Part shown: in pieces, positions 1 through 9,460 of the stretch | Layout: every line of letters starts with the position of its first letter | Position numbering within the stretch: position 1 is the stretch's first letter | Assembly: GCA_014763895.1 (NCBI GenBank) | Contig: JACXUM010000009.1 | Location: forward strand, 29,001-93,000 | From: Campylobacterales bacterium | GTDB taxonomy: Bacteria; Campylobacterota; Campylobacteria; Campylobacterales; Sulfurovaceae | Direction: 5' to 3' | Length of the DNA stretch: 64,000 bases | Program-made: the position numbers and the translations under genes | The notes under the pieces: generated by a model | What the model was told of the DNA's origin: nothing | Databases searched by the model: none | The model's input: only the letters and a program-made list of their open reading frames with translations

Positions 1-1267
1 GCGTGATAAAGGCAATTCTGTGATCGTGGTCGAACATGACAAAGAGACGATACTGGCAGCGGATTATATCGTTGATATCGGACCTGGTGCAGGAACATTC
101 GGCGGGGAAATTGTATTTGCAGGTGATGTTCAAAAACTCTCGAAAGCAAAGACTTTAACGGCAAAATATCTTTATGGGCAAAAAGAGATTAGCTATTCGC
201 ATGATAAGCCGCAAAATGAATGGATCGAGATCAAAAACGTTAGTTTAAATAATATCCATGATCTAGAGGTAAAGATTCCATTGAAAAACTTTGTCTGTAT
301 AACGGGAGTGAGCGGCAGTGGGAAAAGTTCGCTTATCTTACAGACATTGCTGCCTGTTGCCAGAGAACTGCTCAATCATGCCAAAAAGGTCAATAAGGTC
401 GATGGTGTAGAGATCAACGGATTGGATCAGTTGGATAAAGTCATTTATCTTGACCAAAGCCCTATCGGACGTACGCCAAGAAGCAATCCCGCAACGTATA
501 CCGGCATTATGGATGAGATACGAAAACTTTTTGCACAGACAAAAGAGGCAGAGTTACGCGGATACAAAATAGGGCGCTTTTCATTCAATGTCAAGGGCGG
601 ACGCTGTGAAAAGTGTCAGGGAGACGGACAGATCAAGATCGAGATGCACTTCTTGCCGGATGTCATGGTCAAATGCGATGCGTGTAACGGCACGCGTTAC
701 AATGCCCAGACACTCGAAGTACATTATAAAGGCAAATCGATCGCAGATGTGCTTGCCATGAGCATTGCCGAAGCGATGGAGTTTTTCAAAGCAATTCCTG
801 CTATTGCCGTGAAGTTAAAGACTTTGTCGGATGTGGGATTGGACTATATCACGCTTGGGCAGAATGCCACAACACTTTCGGGCGGGGAAGCGCAACGTAT
901 CAAACTGAGTAAAGAGCTAAGCAGGAAAGATACAGGCAATACGCTTTACATACTAGATGAGCCTACGACCGGTCTTCATTTTGCCGATGTGGATAGACTA
1001 ACCGGTGTTTTACACCATTTAGTTGATTTGGGAAATTCGGTAGTCGTGATCGAACACAATCTTGATATGATCAAAAATGCTGATTATATTATCGATATGG
1101 GACCGGAAGGTGGAAATAAAGGTGGATTGGTAATTGCTACTGGAACGCCTGAAACTTTAGCTAAAGAGTTTAAACAAACCGGCAGCTATACAGGCGAATA
1201 CTTGGCAAAAGAACTTGAAGAGATGCAAAAACGTGCAACTTCCCCATCCTCTCAAAAATCAGTTTGA
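1..1267 (+). CDS. uvrA: UvrABC excision nuclease subunit A, C-terminal part (5' end outside window)
   Basis: This is the damage-recognition ATPase of nucleotide excision repair. The frame is open from base 2, so the gene enters from the left and about 420 C-terminal residues are visible. The first visible residues are the Walker B/H-loop end of the first ABC half ([10 protein letters not shown]). The second half has a Walker A ([10 protein letters not shown]), the zinc module with CEKC and CDAC, the ABC signature [11 protein letters not shown], a Walker B ending in LDEPTTGLH and the H-loop VVVIEHNLD. The duplicated ABC layout with zinc cysteines is diagnostic of UvrA. The stop codon lies inside a 12-bp inverted repeat that probably ends transcription. 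Confidence 0.97.
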   Translation, partial: RDKGNSVIVVEHDKETILAADYIVDIGPGAGTFGGEIVFAGDVQKLSKAKTLTAKYLYGQKEISYSHDKPQNEWIEIKNVSLNNIHDLEVKIPLKNFVCITGVSGSGKSSLILQTLLPVARELLNHAKKVNKVDGVEINGLDQLDKVIYLDQSPIGRTPRSNPATYTGIMDEIRKLFAQTKEAELRGYKIGRFSFNVKGGRCEKCQGDGQIKIEMHFLPDVMVKCDACNGTRYNAQTLEVHYKGKSIADVLAMSIAEAMEFFKAIPAIAVKLKTLSDVGLDYITLGQNATTLSGGEAQRIKLSKELSRKDTGNTLYILDEPTTGLHFADVDRLTGVLHHLVDLGNSVVVIEHNLDMIKNADYIIDMGPEGGNKGGLVIATGTPETLAKEFKQTGSYTGEYLAKELEEMQKRATSPSSQKSV

Positions 1268-1293
1268 AGAGTATAAAATTCTATACTCTTCAA
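1264..1293. terminator. 12-bp inverted repeat between convergent uvrA and membrane-protein gene
   Basis: The arms TTGAAGAGTATA (1264-1275) and TATACTCTTCAA (1282-1293) pair perfectly around the loop AAATTC. The stop codons of uvrA (plus) and of the convergent gene (minus) both fall in or at the edge of the stem. It is probably a bidirectional terminator, although neither side has a long T-tract. Confidence 0.6.
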
Positions 1294-1661
1294 GATCTTC
1301 TAATTAGGTTGAATGAAATCGCGTTTTTAATAATCATCAACAGAATCAATGACGCGATAAGTTGATACCCGATGGACCATGTCATTATAAAAGCAGTGTC
1401 GCCATTCAATGATAAGAATATTTTATAATTTCCTTTAGAAATATAAAAAAATAAAAATATCATACCGGCAAGATAGGGCAGAATGATAAAATAGATCATT
1501 AAAAAGAATTTTTCCAGTCCTGCAGGAAAAAAAATCGGTAACTTGCTAAAACTCAATTCCTGTTTCAAATAGGAATTGTTATTTTTTGAAGATACTTTTC
1601 TTCCGGAAACAGATTGCGTTGCTTGAGCAGTTGTATGTACATGCCGATTGATATGATGCAT
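1290..1661 (-). CDS. Small hypothetical membrane protein
   Basis: I do not recognise a family. The 123-residue product has a polar N-terminus of about 45 residues followed by two to three hydrophobic stretches: roughly 50-73 (FFLMIYFIILPYLAGMIFLF) and 90-112 (IGYQLIASLILLMIIKN). The start is supported by an AAGGAAAGGGG ribosome-binding stretch a few bases upstream on the minus strand. The gene is convergent with uvrA. Its upstream region carries a candidate c-di-GMP-I riboswitch, so its expression may answer to cyclic-di-GMP. The hydrophobic pattern, good ribosome-binding site and leader argue it is real. Confidence 0.65.
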   Translation of the reverse strand: MHHINRHVHTTAQATQSVSGRKVSSKNNNSYLKQELSFSKLPIFFPAGLEKFFLMIYFIILPYLAGMIFLFFYISKGNYKIFLSLNGDTAFIMTWSIGYQLIASLILLMIIKNAISFNLIRRS

Positions 1662-1711
1662 AAATAAGTCCCCTTTCCTTTTTTAAGATGCATAAAAATC
1701 TCTTAAATTAG

Positions 1712-1787
1712 TACTCTTGAGTAACCCGGCTGTCTGACAAGAGATCCGTGGCTTTCTGACCTATCTTCGCAGAATAGTGTAGCTTTT
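1712..1787 (-). promoter_or_regulatory. Candidate c-di-GMP-I (GEMM)-like riboswitch
   Basis: Read on the minus strand, the segment has a stem CTAU/AUAG plus CU/AG with one bulged U, capped by the GNRA loop GCGA. It is followed by CAGAAAGCCACGGAUCU and, after a short hairpin, by CAGCCGGGUUACU. Family consensus after the P1b stem is GACGCAAAGCCACGGGUCU ... GCCGGGUUACC, so the 3' half fits well. The 5' core (AGCUACAC) fits less well with the usual GGCAAAC. It lies about 50 nt upstream of the minus-strand membrane gene; a further hairpin (TTTAAGA/TCTTAAA) sits next to that gene's ribosome-binding site and could be the expression platform. Confidence 0.55.
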
Positions 1788-1921
1788 ATCGATAATTATC
1801 ATAACAATTTTTATATTAAAAAAAATTGAAATGTTTGATTTATTGAATTGAAGTTTAAAACCCTGTGGTTTCTAACAGAGAATAGGTTAAAATAGATTTT
1901 AAATCACTATCAGGCTCAACA

Positions 1922-4615
1922 TTGAAAACTATTACGATTATCGATACTTTTGGATTCTTTTTCCGTTCCTATTTTGCACTTCCTCCCTTGCGTAACTCGG
2001 AAGGATTTCCTACAGGGCTTTTGACAGGATTTATCAATTTGATTGACTCTCTTCACCGAGAGCACAGTACTGAATATCTTGTTTTTGCACTTGACAGCAA
2101 GGGAAAGACTTTTAGAAATGATCTATACGGCGAGTACAAAGCCCATCGTGAACCGCCACCGGAAGATCTGGTCAAACAGCTTCCGATTGCCATAGAATGG
2201 ATAGAAAAGATGGGGTTTGCCAATCTTTCTTTTGATCGTTTTGAAGCAGATGATGTGATCGCTACCGTGACGGCAATGGCTAAAGAGCAGGGATTGAAAG
2301 TGAGGATCGTTTCACATGACAAGGATCTATATCAGTTGATCGATGACGGCAGGGTTGTGATGGTCGATTCGGTAAAGAAAAAGGAGATCGATGAAGCAGG
2401 ATGTATTGAAAAGTTTGGTGTAAAACCTTCTGATTTTGTGAATTTCCAAGCAATTTTGGGAGACTCTTCGGATAATGTTCCAGGGGTTAAGGGGATCGGC
2501 CAGAAGGGTGCAAGTGCTTTGATCAATCAATATCATACCCTTGAGGCAATTTATGCAGATATAGAAAACTGCGGAACTGCACGTACCCAAAAACTTCTTT
2601 TGGACGGCAAGGAGAATGCCTTTCTGTCACGGGAACTGGTGAAAATGCGTACGGATGTATTTAATGAAATGGACCTGAAAAATTTTGTATTTGAAGATCG
2701 GAATTATCTCTCTTGTCTAGTAGATGAATTTGAAAAGTATGAAATGAAGCAGGCCATTAAGAAAGCCCAGATCAGGGATGGAGAACTGGGATGTCCTACC
2801 GATATACCTGAAAAGTCTAAACCTGTTTTGACATTTGAAACAGTTCTTTTGGATACGATTGAGAAGCTGGAAAATGTTGTCAATGCTATCGGTGATGGAG
2901 AGATCGTAGCGTTTGATACCGAAACGACCGGATTGGATACTAAACATGATAAACTGGTCGGGTTCAGTTTCTGCACCTCTCCTGAAAAATCCTACTATGT
3001 CCCCATAGGGCATAACTATCTTGGAGTAGAAGCTCAAATTCCGCTTGAAGAGGCACAGCGTGTTTTGAAAAAATTGTTGAGACACAACATTGTGGGGCAG
3101 AATTTGAAATTCGATCTCTCCTTGCTTTATAACCAATATGGTTTTTCGCCGGTCTTTCCGTATGCCGACACCATGATCATGGCATGGTTGATCGATCCAG
3201 GCAGTAGGGTCGGGCTTGATGCCCTGGCGGAACGGTATTTTAATTATAAGATGAAGTCATTTTCAGAGGTTGTGAAAAAAGGGGAAGATTTCTCTAGTGT
3301 AGCGATTTTGGAAGCAGCTTTTTATGCGGCTGAAGATGCATGGATGACCTATTTGCTTTATGGTGCTCTAAAAAAACAGATGGAACTTGGCAGTTTGGGA
3401 CATCTGTTCAATGAAGCCAAGAATGTAGAGTATCCGTTTATCAACACGCTTGCACGTATGGAAAGTATCGGGATCAAGGTTGATATTGCACATTTGCAGA
3501 AGTTACAGCAGCGATTGCGTGTCGATCTTGAAAATCTGAGCCAGGTGATCTATGCTCTCAGCGGAAGCGAGTTCAACATCAAATCAACCCAGCAGCTGGG
3601 TGTGATATTGTTCCAAAAGTTGGGTCTTAAAGGCGGTAAGAAGACAAAAACCGGATACAGTACCAATGAAGCGGTACTTCTTTCATTGAGACACGAACAT
3701 CCGGTTATCGAAAAAATTTTGGTATACCGTGAGTATCAAAAGATGCTTTCAACCTATGTCGAACCGTTGTTAAAATTGGCGCAGGAAGATAAAAACCACC
3801 GTATCTATACCTCCTTTATACAAACGGGTACGGCTACAGGAAGGTTGAGTTCTAAGGAGCCGAACCTGCAGAATATTCCCGTACGTTCAGAACTTGGGAA
3901 AGAGGTAAGGGAAGCTTTTGTTGCCAAAGAGGGGTATAAGCTTGTCAGTATCGACTATTCTCAGATCGAGTTGCGTTTGTTGGCCCATTTCTCAAATGAC
4001 CAGGCTTTAAGTGATGCCTTTCAAAAGGGAGAAGATATTCATCTGGCAACTGCCATCAGGCTTTTTGGTCAAGAACAGGCTAGAGCCAAGCGTAATTTTG
4101 CAAAATCCGTGAACTTCGGCTTGCTTTATGGAATGGGTCAGCGTAAACTGGCAGACGATGCAGGCATTACAACAGCTGAAGCCAAAGAGATCATTCAAAA
4201 CTATTTTGCCTCTTTCCCGACAGTCAAAAACTTCCTCGAGGAGATACAGGAGCATGTCAAGCGGGATGGATATGTGGAAACGATTTTGGGAAGAAGACGC
4301 CTTTTTGATTATGACAATGCAAACGGGATGCAAAAAGCTGCATTTTTACGGGAATCTGTCAATACCGTATTTCAGGGAAGTGCCGCGGATCTGATAAAAC
4401 TTTCGATGAACCAGATCGATACCATGATTATCGAAGAAGAGCTGGATGCTTCGATGCTTCTGCAAATACACGATGAATTGATTTTTGAGATCAAAGAAGA
4501 GAAGGCAGAGGAGCTTGCTAGACGCTTTGCCTATATTATGGAGCATATTATGGAATTGAATGTTCCCTTGGTTTGTTCGATCAGCCTTGGTAAGAATTGG
4601 GGAGAGTTAAAGTAA
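1922..4615 (+). CDS. polA: DNA polymerase I
   Basis: This repair and Okazaki-fragment polymerase has 897 residues. An N-terminal 5'-3' exonuclease spans about 1-280 (IIDTFGFFFRS, FEADDVIAT, GDSSDNVPGVKGIGQKGA). A 3'-5' exonuclease domain with an intact DTETTGLD motif starts near 330. Family-A polymerase motifs occupy about 520-897: TGRLSSKEPNLQNIP, DYSQIELRLLAHFS (motif A), KRNFAKSVNFGLLYGM (motif B) and LQIHDELIFE (motif C). Length matches the family. The start is TTG, preceded by only a weak CAGG ribosome-binding site seven bases upstream, so translation initiation may be modest. It is transcribed alone ahead of ccsBA. Confidence 0.96.
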   Translation: MKTITIIDTFGFFFRSYFALPPLRNSEGFPTGLLTGFINLIDSLHREHSTEYLVFALDSKGKTFRNDLYGEYKAHREPPPEDLVKQLPIAIEWIEKMGFANLSFDRFEADDVIATVTAMAKEQGLKVRIVSHDKDLYQLIDDGRVVMVDSVKKKEIDEAGCIEKFGVKPSDFVNFQAILGDSSDNVPGVKGIGQKGASALINQYHTLEAIYADIENCGTARTQKLLLDGKENAFLSRELVKMRTDVFNEMDLKNFVFEDRNYLSCLVDEFEKYEMKQAIKKAQIRDGELGCPTDIPEKSKPVLTFETVLLDTIEKLENVVNAIGDGEIVAFDTETTGLDTKHDKLVGFSFCTSPEKSYYVPIGHNYLGVEAQIPLEEAQRVLKKLLRHNIVGQNLKFDLSLLYNQYGFSPVFPYADTMIMAWLIDPGSRVGLDALAERYFNYKMKSFSEVVKKGEDFSSVAILEAAFYAAEDAWMTYLLYGALKKQMELGSLGHLFNEAKNVEYPFINTLARMESIGIKVDIAHLQKLQQRLRVDLENLSQVIYALSGSEFNIKSTQQLGVILFQKLGLKGGKKTKTGYSTNEAVLLSLRHEHPVIEKILVYREYQKMLSTYVEPLLKLAQEDKNHRIYTSFIQTGTATGRLSSKEPNLQNIPVRSELGKEVREAFVAKEGYKLVSIDYSQIELRLLAHFSNDQALSDAFQKGEDIHLATAIRLFGQEQARAKRNFAKSVNFGLLYGMGQRKLADDAGITTAEAKEIIQNYFASFPTVKNFLEEIQEHVKRDGYVETILGRRRLFDYDNANGMQKAAFLRESVNTVFQGSAADLIKLSMNQIDTMIIEEELDASMLLQIHDELIFEIKEEKAEELARRFAYIMEHIMELNVPLVCSISLGKNWGELK

Positions 4616-4675
4616 CAGATAGGCTTATAATGGAATAAAATAACTTTTCTTAATGAATAGTTAACAAAGCTTGGC

Positions 4676-4681
4676 TATAAT
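4676..4681 (+). promoter_or_regulatory. -10 box (TATAAT) upstream of ccsBA
   Basis: A perfect TATAAT in the context TTGGCTATAAT lies 37 bases before the ccsBA start in an AT-rich intergenic stretch. No good -35 is evident, which is usual for Campylobacterota housekeeping promoters. Confidence 0.45.
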
Positions 4682-4717
4682 CCGCTAAAGTGATTTGATA
4701 CGAAAGGTTTTGAAGAT

Positions 4718-7700
4718 ATGAGATATATTTTTTCAATGAAAATGGCGCTTGTGATGCTTTTTGCATTCGGTGTCATTATCGGGGCGGGTACATTTATCGA
4801 AAATGATTATGGTACCCAGACCGCACGGGCTTTAATTTATAAAGCGCAATGGTTCGAGTTCTTTTTGGCTTATTTTACCGCTATTTTGGTTTACAATATT
4901 GTTAAATATAAAAGTTATAAGAACAAACCTTCCATTTTTTTATTCCATTTTGCTTTTTTGGTCATCGCGATAGGTGCTTTTATCACACGTTATATCGGCT
5001 ATGAGGGAATCATGCATATCCGTGAAGGGCAAACGGTCAACACAATGGTCTCAGATGAGAATTTTTTTGAAGCATTTGCAAGCTATGAAGGTAAAAATGC
5101 TTCACTGGAAAAATCTGTCTATTTCTCAAGCATGACCAAGAATCACCTTGAAGAAGAGTTGAATCTTGGCAGTAAAAACGTGCATATCTCTTTGGTCAAA
5201 TACCTTCCGACAGCCGAAAATGAAGTTATCCCAGATCCAAACGGAAAAACGATCCTTGAAATGAAGGTTTCTTCAGGCATGCAGGGGCAGATACATTATT
5301 TGAGCAAAGGTGATCTGGAAGACCTCGGAGGATTTTATATCGGTTATGATGTGGAATTGCCTACCGATAAACCTACCTTTCTTATCAGAGAAGAAAACGG
5401 AAAGTTCAAAGTTACTTTTCCATTCAAGATGTCTTATCTGAAAATGGATGACAGAAGTTCGGGTGAATTTGATGCGGGAGACAATAACCTGACAACAAGG
5501 GTACTGTATCGTTTTGGAAGCAATGCAGTTGTCTTAAAAGAGATTCATGAGAAATCAAAACTTCAAACCGTATCGCATTCTCTTAAAAATCAATCGGGTC
5601 AACCTGAATATGTTGAACTTGATGTAGGGGTGGGTGATAAGCACCAAACTGTCATAGCCAAGCCGGCAAAAGGCCAGATCGGTGAATTGAAAAAATTTGA
5701 TATTGACGGTGTTCATATCGAGCTTCGTCTTGGATCAAAAGTATTTGAGGTACCGTTTGGTATCAAACTGGACAAATTTACGCTCGAGCGATACCCGGGG
5801 TCCATGACACCGGCTTCTTATGCCAGTGATGTAGTCCTTATAGACAAAGAAAAAAATCTGACCATGCCTTATAAGATCTATATGAACCATGTTCTTGATC
5901 ATAGAAATTATCGTCTTTTTCAATCCTCTTATGATCCGGATGAAATGGGTACGGTTCTTTCGGTCAACCATGACCCTGGTACACTGCCGACCTATCTAGG
6001 CTATATCCTTCTGGCTATCGGGATGATCTGGAGTTTGTTTGCTCCTAAAGGAAGATTCCAGATGTTACTCAAAGGGGCACGGAAACTTCAGGGATCGGCT
6101 GTTGCTCTATTGATGGCTTTGGCACTGTTCAATGGTACCAACCTTCATGCAGCCCATACAGAGCTGGACCCAAAGGTACAAGTAGCTATTTCGGCTTACA
6201 GTAAAGAACATACGGAAAAACTGGGGAGATTGGTCGTTCAAGACCAGATGGGACGTATGAAACCGCTTGATACGGTAGCCCATGAGGTTATTGCCAAGAT
6301 AACAGGAAAAAGTTCGATGTTTGGTTTGGAAGCCACCCAAATGTTCCTTGGGATGATGACACAGCCTGAAGTATATCAGTCGATCCCGATGGTCAAGATA
6401 GGGCATAAAAAGATCGCGGTTACCCTGGGATTGCCCGAAGATACGAAATTTGCAAAGTTTACCGATTTTTTCAATGAAAAAGACGGCAGCTACAAGATAT
6501 ATAATGATGTGACCGATGCTACGCGCAAAAAACCGTTAGACCAGAGTACGTATGACAAAGAGCTGATCAAGATCGATGAGCGCCTGAATGTCTCCTATAT
6601 GGTCTATCAGGGATCTATTTTGCGTATTTATCCTAAGGCAGATGATGCAAATAACAAATGGGTTGCACCGCTTGATGCAATCAAAACCTTTGATCCAAAA
6701 ATGAGCGATCTGGTCAAACTCACTATTGCTGCTTATTTCCAGGGTGTCGGAGAGGGCTTGAGTACAGGAAAATGGGAGAATGCAGACTTGGCACTCAAAG
6801 GTATAGAAAAATACCAGCAGACCTATGGGGCAGCGGTATTGCCAAGCCAGAAACATATTGATATGGAGATCGCCTACAATAGACTCAATCTTTTCAGTCA
6901 ATTGGTACCGCTTTACCTCATGCTCGGTCTGATCTTATTGGTATTTGCATTTATCCATGTATTAAAACCTCATTTCCCGATAAAGTGGGTGATGCGCAGT
7001 GCTTGGGCTCTATTCATAGTCGGGTTTGTCTTGCATGTGGTAGGCCTAGGGATTAGATGGTATATTGCCGGGCATGCGCCTTGGTCGAATGCCTATGAAT
7101 CGATCGTTTTCATTGCCGGGGCAACGGCTCTTGCCGGTATCATATTGGCTAGACGTTCACCATTCGCGTTAGCCGGGACCGCTATTTTGGCAGGAATCAC
7201 GATGGGTGTTGCGCATATGAGCTTTATCAACCCGGAGATCACAAACCTTGTACCGGTACTGAAGTCTTACTGGTTGATGATCCATGTTGCAACGATCATT
7301 TCAGGGGATGGTTTCCTTGGATTGGGATCTATTTTGGCTTTACTGGTATTGATTTTGTTCATTGTAAGAAGTAAAAAAGGACATGAGAATATTGACCGTT
7401 CTATCAAAGAATTGACCAATCTATCGGAAATGGCATTGATCGTAGGTCTGTTCCTTCTGACAGTTGGGAACTTCCTGGGCGGTGTCTGGGCCAATGAGAG
7501 CTGGGGACGTTACTGGGGTTGGGATCCCAAAGAGACTTGGGCAGCGGTAACGATCCTGATCTATGCAGGCGTATTGCATATGCGATTTATACCGGCACTT
7601 AAGTCGGTATTCATTTATAATGTCGCAGCAACTTGGGCTTACAGTACCGTGTTGATGACTTATTTTGGAGTGAACTATTATCTTTCAGGATTGCACTCCT

Positions 7701-7804
7701 ATGCAGCAGGCGATCCGGTACCGATTCCGATGTGGGTTTATTATGCTATAGCAGGATTGCTTGTGCTGACCCTTTTGGCTATGAGAAACAGAAAATTAAA
7801 TTAA
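4718..7804 (+). CDS. ccsBA: Fused System II cytochrome c haem ligase/exporter (CcsBA)
   Basis: This inner-membrane protein delivers haem to periplasmic apocytochromes and attaches it. The 1028 residues join a ResB/CcsB half and a CcsA half, the fused form typical of Campylobacterota. The ResB half has N-terminal membrane helices (about 5-100), a large periplasmic domain to about 420 and a following helix. The CcsA half starts after residue about 720, with several helices. It has the haem-handling WWD motif NESWGRYWGWDPKETWA near 925 and conserved His residues in FVLHVVGLGIRWY, LMIHVATI and AGVLHMRF. It fits with the c-type cytochromes further along this window. Confidence 0.94.
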   Translation: MRYIFSMKMALVMLFAFGVIIGAGTFIENDYGTQTARALIYKAQWFEFFLAYFTAILVYNIVKYKSYKNKPSIFLFHFAFLVIAIGAFITRYIGYEGIMHIREGQTVNTMVSDENFFEAFASYEGKNASLEKSVYFSSMTKNHLEEELNLGSKNVHISLVKYLPTAENEVIPDPNGKTILEMKVSSGMQGQIHYLSKGDLEDLGGFYIGYDVELPTDKPTFLIREENGKFKVTFPFKMSYLKMDDRSSGEFDAGDNNLTTRVLYRFGSNAVVLKEIHEKSKLQTVSHSLKNQSGQPEYVELDVGVGDKHQTVIAKPAKGQIGELKKFDIDGVHIELRLGSKVFEVPFGIKLDKFTLERYPGSMTPASYASDVVLIDKEKNLTMPYKIYMNHVLDHRNYRLFQSSYDPDEMGTVLSVNHDPGTLPTYLGYILLAIGMIWSLFAPKGRFQMLLKGARKLQGSAVALLMALALFNGTNLHAAHTELDPKVQVAISAYSKEHTEKLGRLVVQDQMGRMKPLDTVAHEVIAKITGKSSMFGLEATQMFLGMMTQPEVYQSIPMVKIGHKKIAVTLGLPEDTKFAKFTDFFNEKDGSYKIYNDVTDATRKKPLDQSTYDKELIKIDERLNVSYMVYQGSILRIYPKADDANNKWVAPLDAIKTFDPKMSDLVKLTIAAYFQGVGEGLSTGKWENADLALKGIEKYQQTYGAAVLPSQKHIDMEIAYNRLNLFSQLVPLYLMLGLILLVFAFIHVLKPHFPIKWVMRSAWALFIVGFVLHVVGLGIRWYIAGHAPWSNAYESIVFIAGATALAGIILARRSPFALAGTAILAGITMGVAHMSFINPEITNLVPVLKSYWLMIHVATIISGDGFLGLGSILALLVLILFIVRSKKGHENIDRSIKELTNLSEMALIVGLFLLTVGNFLGGVWANESWGRYWGWDPKETWAAVTILIYAGVLHMRFIPALKSVFIYNVAATWAYSTVLMTYFGVNYYLSGLHSYAAGDPVPIPMWVYYAIAGLLVLTLLAMRNRKLN

Positions 7805-7857
7805 CTATAAAGTAATGTTAAAGTATAATATTTTGTAATCAACTAGGAGATATCTCA

Positions 7858-8256
7858 ATGTTTGAAGAGTTTAAAAAGTTTTTGATCCAGGGAAATATGG
7901 TCGACATGGCGGTAGGTTTCATTTTTGGAGGGGCATTTGCCACGGTAGTCAAATCGATGGTCACCAATGTAATCATGCCTCCAATCGGGCTTTTGTTGGG
8001 TAAGGTTGATTTTTCCCAGCTTTTTATTGCACTTGATGGGAAAGAGTATGCAAATATGGAAGCTCTGGATAAGGCAGGAGCACCCGCAATCAAGTATGGG
8101 ATGTTCATTAATGATATTATCTCATTTATGATTCTCGGATTTGTTGTTTTTATGTTTATAAAGGGCTATAATAAACTCAAAGAGCCTGAACCGCAACCCA
8201 AAGCACCTGCACAGGAAGTTCTGCTTACCGAGATCAGGGATCTTCTAAAAAAATAG
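7858..8256 (+). CDS. mscL: Large-conductance mechanosensitive channel
   Basis: This 132-residue channel opens under membrane tension to release solutes on osmotic downshock. The N-terminal amphipathic helix and TM1 (FKKFLIQGNMVDMAVGFIFG, with the glycine-rich pore-lining face) and TM2 (DIISFMILGFVVFMFIKGY) are in the expected places. A charged, proline-rich linker leads to a C-terminal helix ending TEIRDLLKK, the cytoplasmic bundle. A ribosome-binding site AGGAG lies upstream of the ATG. Confidence 0.96.
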   Translation: MFEEFKKFLIQGNMVDMAVGFIFGGAFATVVKSMVTNVIMPPIGLLLGKVDFSQLFIALDGKEYANMEALDKAGAPAIKYGMFINDIISFMILGFVVFMFIKGYNKLKEPEPQPKAPAQEVLLTEIRDLLKK

Positions 8257-8262
8257 TTTAAC

Positions 8263-8300
8263 AGCCTGACTCCACTTTGCATGGAAGTTCGGGCTTATTC
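8263..8300 (+). terminator. Hairpin terminator after mscL
   Basis: AGCCTGA (8263-8269) pairs with TTCGGGCT (8289-8295) allowing one G-U, around an inner CCA/TGG stem, followed by TTATTCT. It sits between convergent mscL and the YhcH-family gene. Confidence 0.55.
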
Positions 8301-8305
8301 TGTCT

Positions 8306-8779
8306 CTACAAAGTTTCTAAAAGATCTGCTTTGATCTTTACAACTACTTTTTTGATCTGTTTTGGGGTATTGTCTGTCATAAGAGCAGCCATATGGGCAT
8401 CATGCGGATAGAGCATGATGAAAGTTCCTGGAGTGATGTTTGCAGAACTTCGTCCGGGGCTCGAACGTTGATATAGTTCGATATCCTTGGTTGCATCATA
8501 GGGTTCTTCGATGATCAGATCGTCACGGTTGGCACACTCAAACCGTTCTGCTCCGTCCAAAACAGTTTGGATATCAACATATTTTCGGTGTGATTCGAGC
8601 ATAGATGTTTCAGGGGTACCGGTAGAGTAACACATGACGATCGCAAAGATATCATCACCTTCTATGGTGTATTTTCCTTCAGCTGTTTGGGGTGTCAAAG
8701 AGTCCAAAAATGTAAATGCTTTGTTCCATGCAGGTCCGAAATGGTAGAGATTTTTGTTTTGTAATGTATCGATGATCAT
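8306..8779 (-). CDS. YhcH/YjgK/YiaL family (DUF386) protein
   Basis: This 157-residue cupin-like protein belongs to the family of E. coli YiaL/YjgK/YhcH, which are linked to sugar-acid or sialic-acid handling or to biofilm. Family landmarks include ESHRKYVDIQ (metal-binding His and an acidic residue) and the C-terminal FIMLYPHDAHMAAL with two His residues, followed by KKVVVKIKA. The actual substrate cannot be read from sequence, and no sugar operon surrounds it here. It stands just downstream of tcdA on the same strand. Confidence 0.85.
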   Translation of the reverse strand: MIIDTLQNKNLYHFGPAWNKAFTFLDSLTPQTAEGKYTIEGDDIFAIVMCYSTGTPETSMLESHRKYVDIQTVLDGAERFECANRDDLIIEEPYDATKDIELYQRSSPGRSSANITPGTFIMLYPHDAHMAALMTDNTPKQIKKVVVKIKADLLETL

Positions 8780-8818
8780 GACATTCCTTTTTTATATTCA
8801 GACATTAAAGAGAGTAAA

Positions 8819-9460
8819 TCATTTCTTTTGGATAATTTTTTTAATGGCCTCTGAGCAGATCGTCAGTCCAAATGCCCCCGTGACGGCCACACAGGAGCCT
8901 TTTTCTTTGCATTTGTCCTCTTCAGGGGAAAAAACAACGGTGAAATTCCTGTCAAATTTGGCTTTTTTGAGTTCATTGCGTATTTTTCTGGCAAGCGCAT
9001 CGCCATGTGTTTTCCAGATCGAAGCCACTTCGATCTTGGAGGTTTCAAAACGTTTGGCAGAACCTAAAGACATGATCAGTTTTTTATAGCATTTTTTTGC
9101 AATCTCGATCTTCACCTTGGTTGTATCAGCCGCATCGATGATAAGGTCATAAGGCTCAAAATCAAAGGATGCCACCCACGCCATATCCATTTTTTGATGG
9201 ATCGCTTCAATGCCTGGATAAAGCTCTTTGAGTCGTTCCGTTTTGAATGCGCCCACCGCATCCGAACCTATCTGCCTGTTTTGATTGGTTTCATCATAGA
9301 CATCATAATCCACGATGGTGATATGATGAACACCGCTTCGATAAAGACAGTCAAGCGCGTAGCTTCCTACTCCGCCAACCCCAAGAATGAGAACTTTGGC
9401 CAATTGAAGCTTTTGAAAATCTTCTTCGCCAAACAGTATTTTACAACGTTGAAATCTCAT
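8819..9460 (-). CDS. tcdA: tRNA threonylcarbamoyladenosine dehydratase (TcdA/CsdL-like, ThiF family)
   Basis: ThiF/MoeB-fold ATP-dependent enzyme expected to cyclise t6A37 of tRNA to ct6A. It has the nucleotide-binding GVGGVGSYALDCLYRSG loop, the acidic IVDYDVYDETNQNRQ segment where ATP and Mg bind, and a DLIIDAADTTKVK stretch. A C-terminal CKEKGSCVAVTGAFG follows the TcdA pattern. I chose the ATG at 9460 because it forms an ATGA overlap with the surE stop; a GTG two codons upstream is possible. Co-transcribed with surE. At 213 residues it is a little shorter than E. coli TcdA, which carries a C-terminal membrane tail that is missing here. Confidence 0.85.
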   Translation of the reverse strand: MRFQRCKILFGEEDFQKLQLAKVLILGVGGVGSYALDCLYRSGVHHITIVDYDVYDETNQNRQIGSDAVGAFKTERLKELYPGIEAIHQKMDMAWVASFDFEPYDLIIDAADTTKVKIEIAKKCYKKLIMSLGSAKRFETSKIEVASIWKTHGDALARKIRNELKKAKFDRNFTVVFSPEEDKCKEKGSCVAVTGAFGLTICSEAIKKIIQKK

